Of a DNA stretch of 64,000 nt, positions 63,487-64,000 are shown one piece after another. The stretch's first letter is position 1, and every line of letters begins with the position of its first letter. Made by a program: the position numbers and the translations under genes. Source of the stretch: Candidatus Roslinia caecavium. Lineage in GTDB: Bacteria; Bacillota; Clostridia; Monoglobales; Monoglobaceae. The notes beneath the pieces are model-generated. The model was not told the origin of the DNA, searched no databases, and worked only from the letters and a program-made list of their open reading frames with translations. Location: positions 124,001 to 188,000 of the forward strand of contig CAJFTO010000002.1 in assembly GCA_904419955.1 (NCBI GenBank). Reading direction: 5' to 3'.

Positions 63487-64000
63487 TTATCCCACGGCTA
63501 TCGGCTGACGGGATACCTCTGTAACGCTTCCGTCCATATGTACGCGTACGATTATTCTTGCGTTCTCGTTCGGAACCTCTACCGACAACTCGTAGTAGCT
63601 CGAACCCGCGCCGTCGCTCTGCGCCGTCAGACCGCCCGGATCGCCGTTTATCTGAACTCCGTAATAGTTCTCGACTATGGATATGGCTTCCTCTGCGGTA
63701 AGCTCGTCCGCCGCGTCGCTTCCGGAGTTTGCCGCCGCGCTGTCAAGCTCGGCTCTTATCGCGTTATACTCCTCCATATCTTCGGCGCCGAGCTCGTCGG
63801 TATTAACGTATGACAACATCTCCTCGGCGTCGTCGTACATTCCCGCGTCAAGGAAAGAACGCGCTTCAGAAAGCGTGGACGCCGCCTCCATATTATTATT
63901 TTCCGAATTGACCGCGGCCGCTCCGGATTCCGTTTCCGATTCTGAATTTTTAGGCGCCGCGCTCCGCTCCGACTCGGCTTCACTGTTCTCTGCGGCGGAC
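63487..64000 (-). CDS. Unknown protein, C-terminal part, gene cut by the window edge
   Basis: The frame is open to the right edge. The visible 171 residues start with a low-complexity acidic stretch (SEAESERSAAPKNSESETES), then helices (TLSEARSFLDAGMYDDAEEM, TPR-like) and a C-terminal part ELTAEEAISIVENYYG ending in beta strands, which recalls a PepSY-type fold. The linker-like start suggests an exported lipoprotein or membrane-anchored protein, but the N-terminus is not seen. ATG 63891 is internal to the frame and need not be the start. Confidence 0.6.
   Translation of the reverse strand, partial: SAAENSEAESERSAAPKNSESETESGAAAVNSENNNMEAASTLSEARSFLDAGMYDDAEEMLSYVNTDELGAEDMEEYNAIRAELDSAAANSGSDAADELTAEEAISIVENYYGVQINGDPGGLTAQSDGAGSSYYELSVEVPNENARIIVRVHMDGSVTEVSRQPIAVG

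Overview
The window looks like a piece of a Gram-positive (Clostridia-type) chromosome that spans the replication origin. The evidence is the block rpmH-rnpA-yidD-yidC-jag on the minus strand beside dnaA on the plus strand, strong AGGAGG-type ribosome binding sites, sigma-A-like promoters with 17-base spacers, surface proteins with three S-layer homology (SLH) repeats, and large multidomain secreted polysaccharide-degrading enzymes. The enzyme set (PL1 pectate lyase, GH43, two very large GH3 enzymes, SLH proteins with Thr/Pro linkers) suggests a gut or rumen pectin/hemicellulose degrader, perhaps related to Monoglobus. That placement is inference; no composition or similarity search was run.

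Layout. 1-165: start of a MATE transporter (minus). 343-7340: an ankyrin-GH43 fusion, a secreted pectate lyase and a DUF4186 gene (plus). 7438-10140: a secreted-protein gene interrupted by an in-frame TGA, then an Lsa-like ABC-F gene with its own consensus promoter, a six-codon leader ORF and an attenuator hairpin. 10154-16285: an AraC regulator divergent from a GH3 enzyme that lacks a signal peptide. 16350-24100: an acetyltransferase and a complete F-type ATP synthase operon (atpBEFHAGDC). 24255-39169: two SLH surface proteins flanking a two-gene cassette (papain-like peptidase plus an unrecognised 465-residue protein); the second SLH gene is split by a one-base frameshift. 39568-44847: a TPR protein, asnS, a GNAT gene, argF and argD. 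45020-53534: the origin region, with jag-yidC-yidD-rnpA-rpmH to the left and dnaA-mnmE-dnaD-dnaC-like to the right. 53833-60123: a secreted GH3 with a C-terminal rhodanese domain. 60419-64000: PII-like protein, DUF1538 membrane protein, MarR regulator, and the end of an unknown gene.

How the genes fit together. The pectate lyase and the rhodanese-tailed GH3 carry export signals and would act outside the cell. The GH43 and the first GH3 lack them and would act on imported oligosaccharides. Pectate lyase and secreted GH3 share an uncharacterised module ending in a YIWDG/FIWDG motif. The SLH proteins carry discoidin-like, InlB-like and beta-helix-like modules and probably display binding functions on the wall. 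Transcription mostly runs away from the rpmH-dnaA gap, in line with an origin there. mnmE sits where dnaN usually follows dnaA, and no canonical DnaA box was seen by eye.

The strongest candidates for something little described are the GH3-rhodanese fusion, the ankyrin-GH43 fusion, the ABC-F leader, the peptidase/465-residue cassette between the two SLH genes, and the hairpin between atpE and atpF. Most reading frames opposite the large repetitive genes are antisense shadows and were left out.
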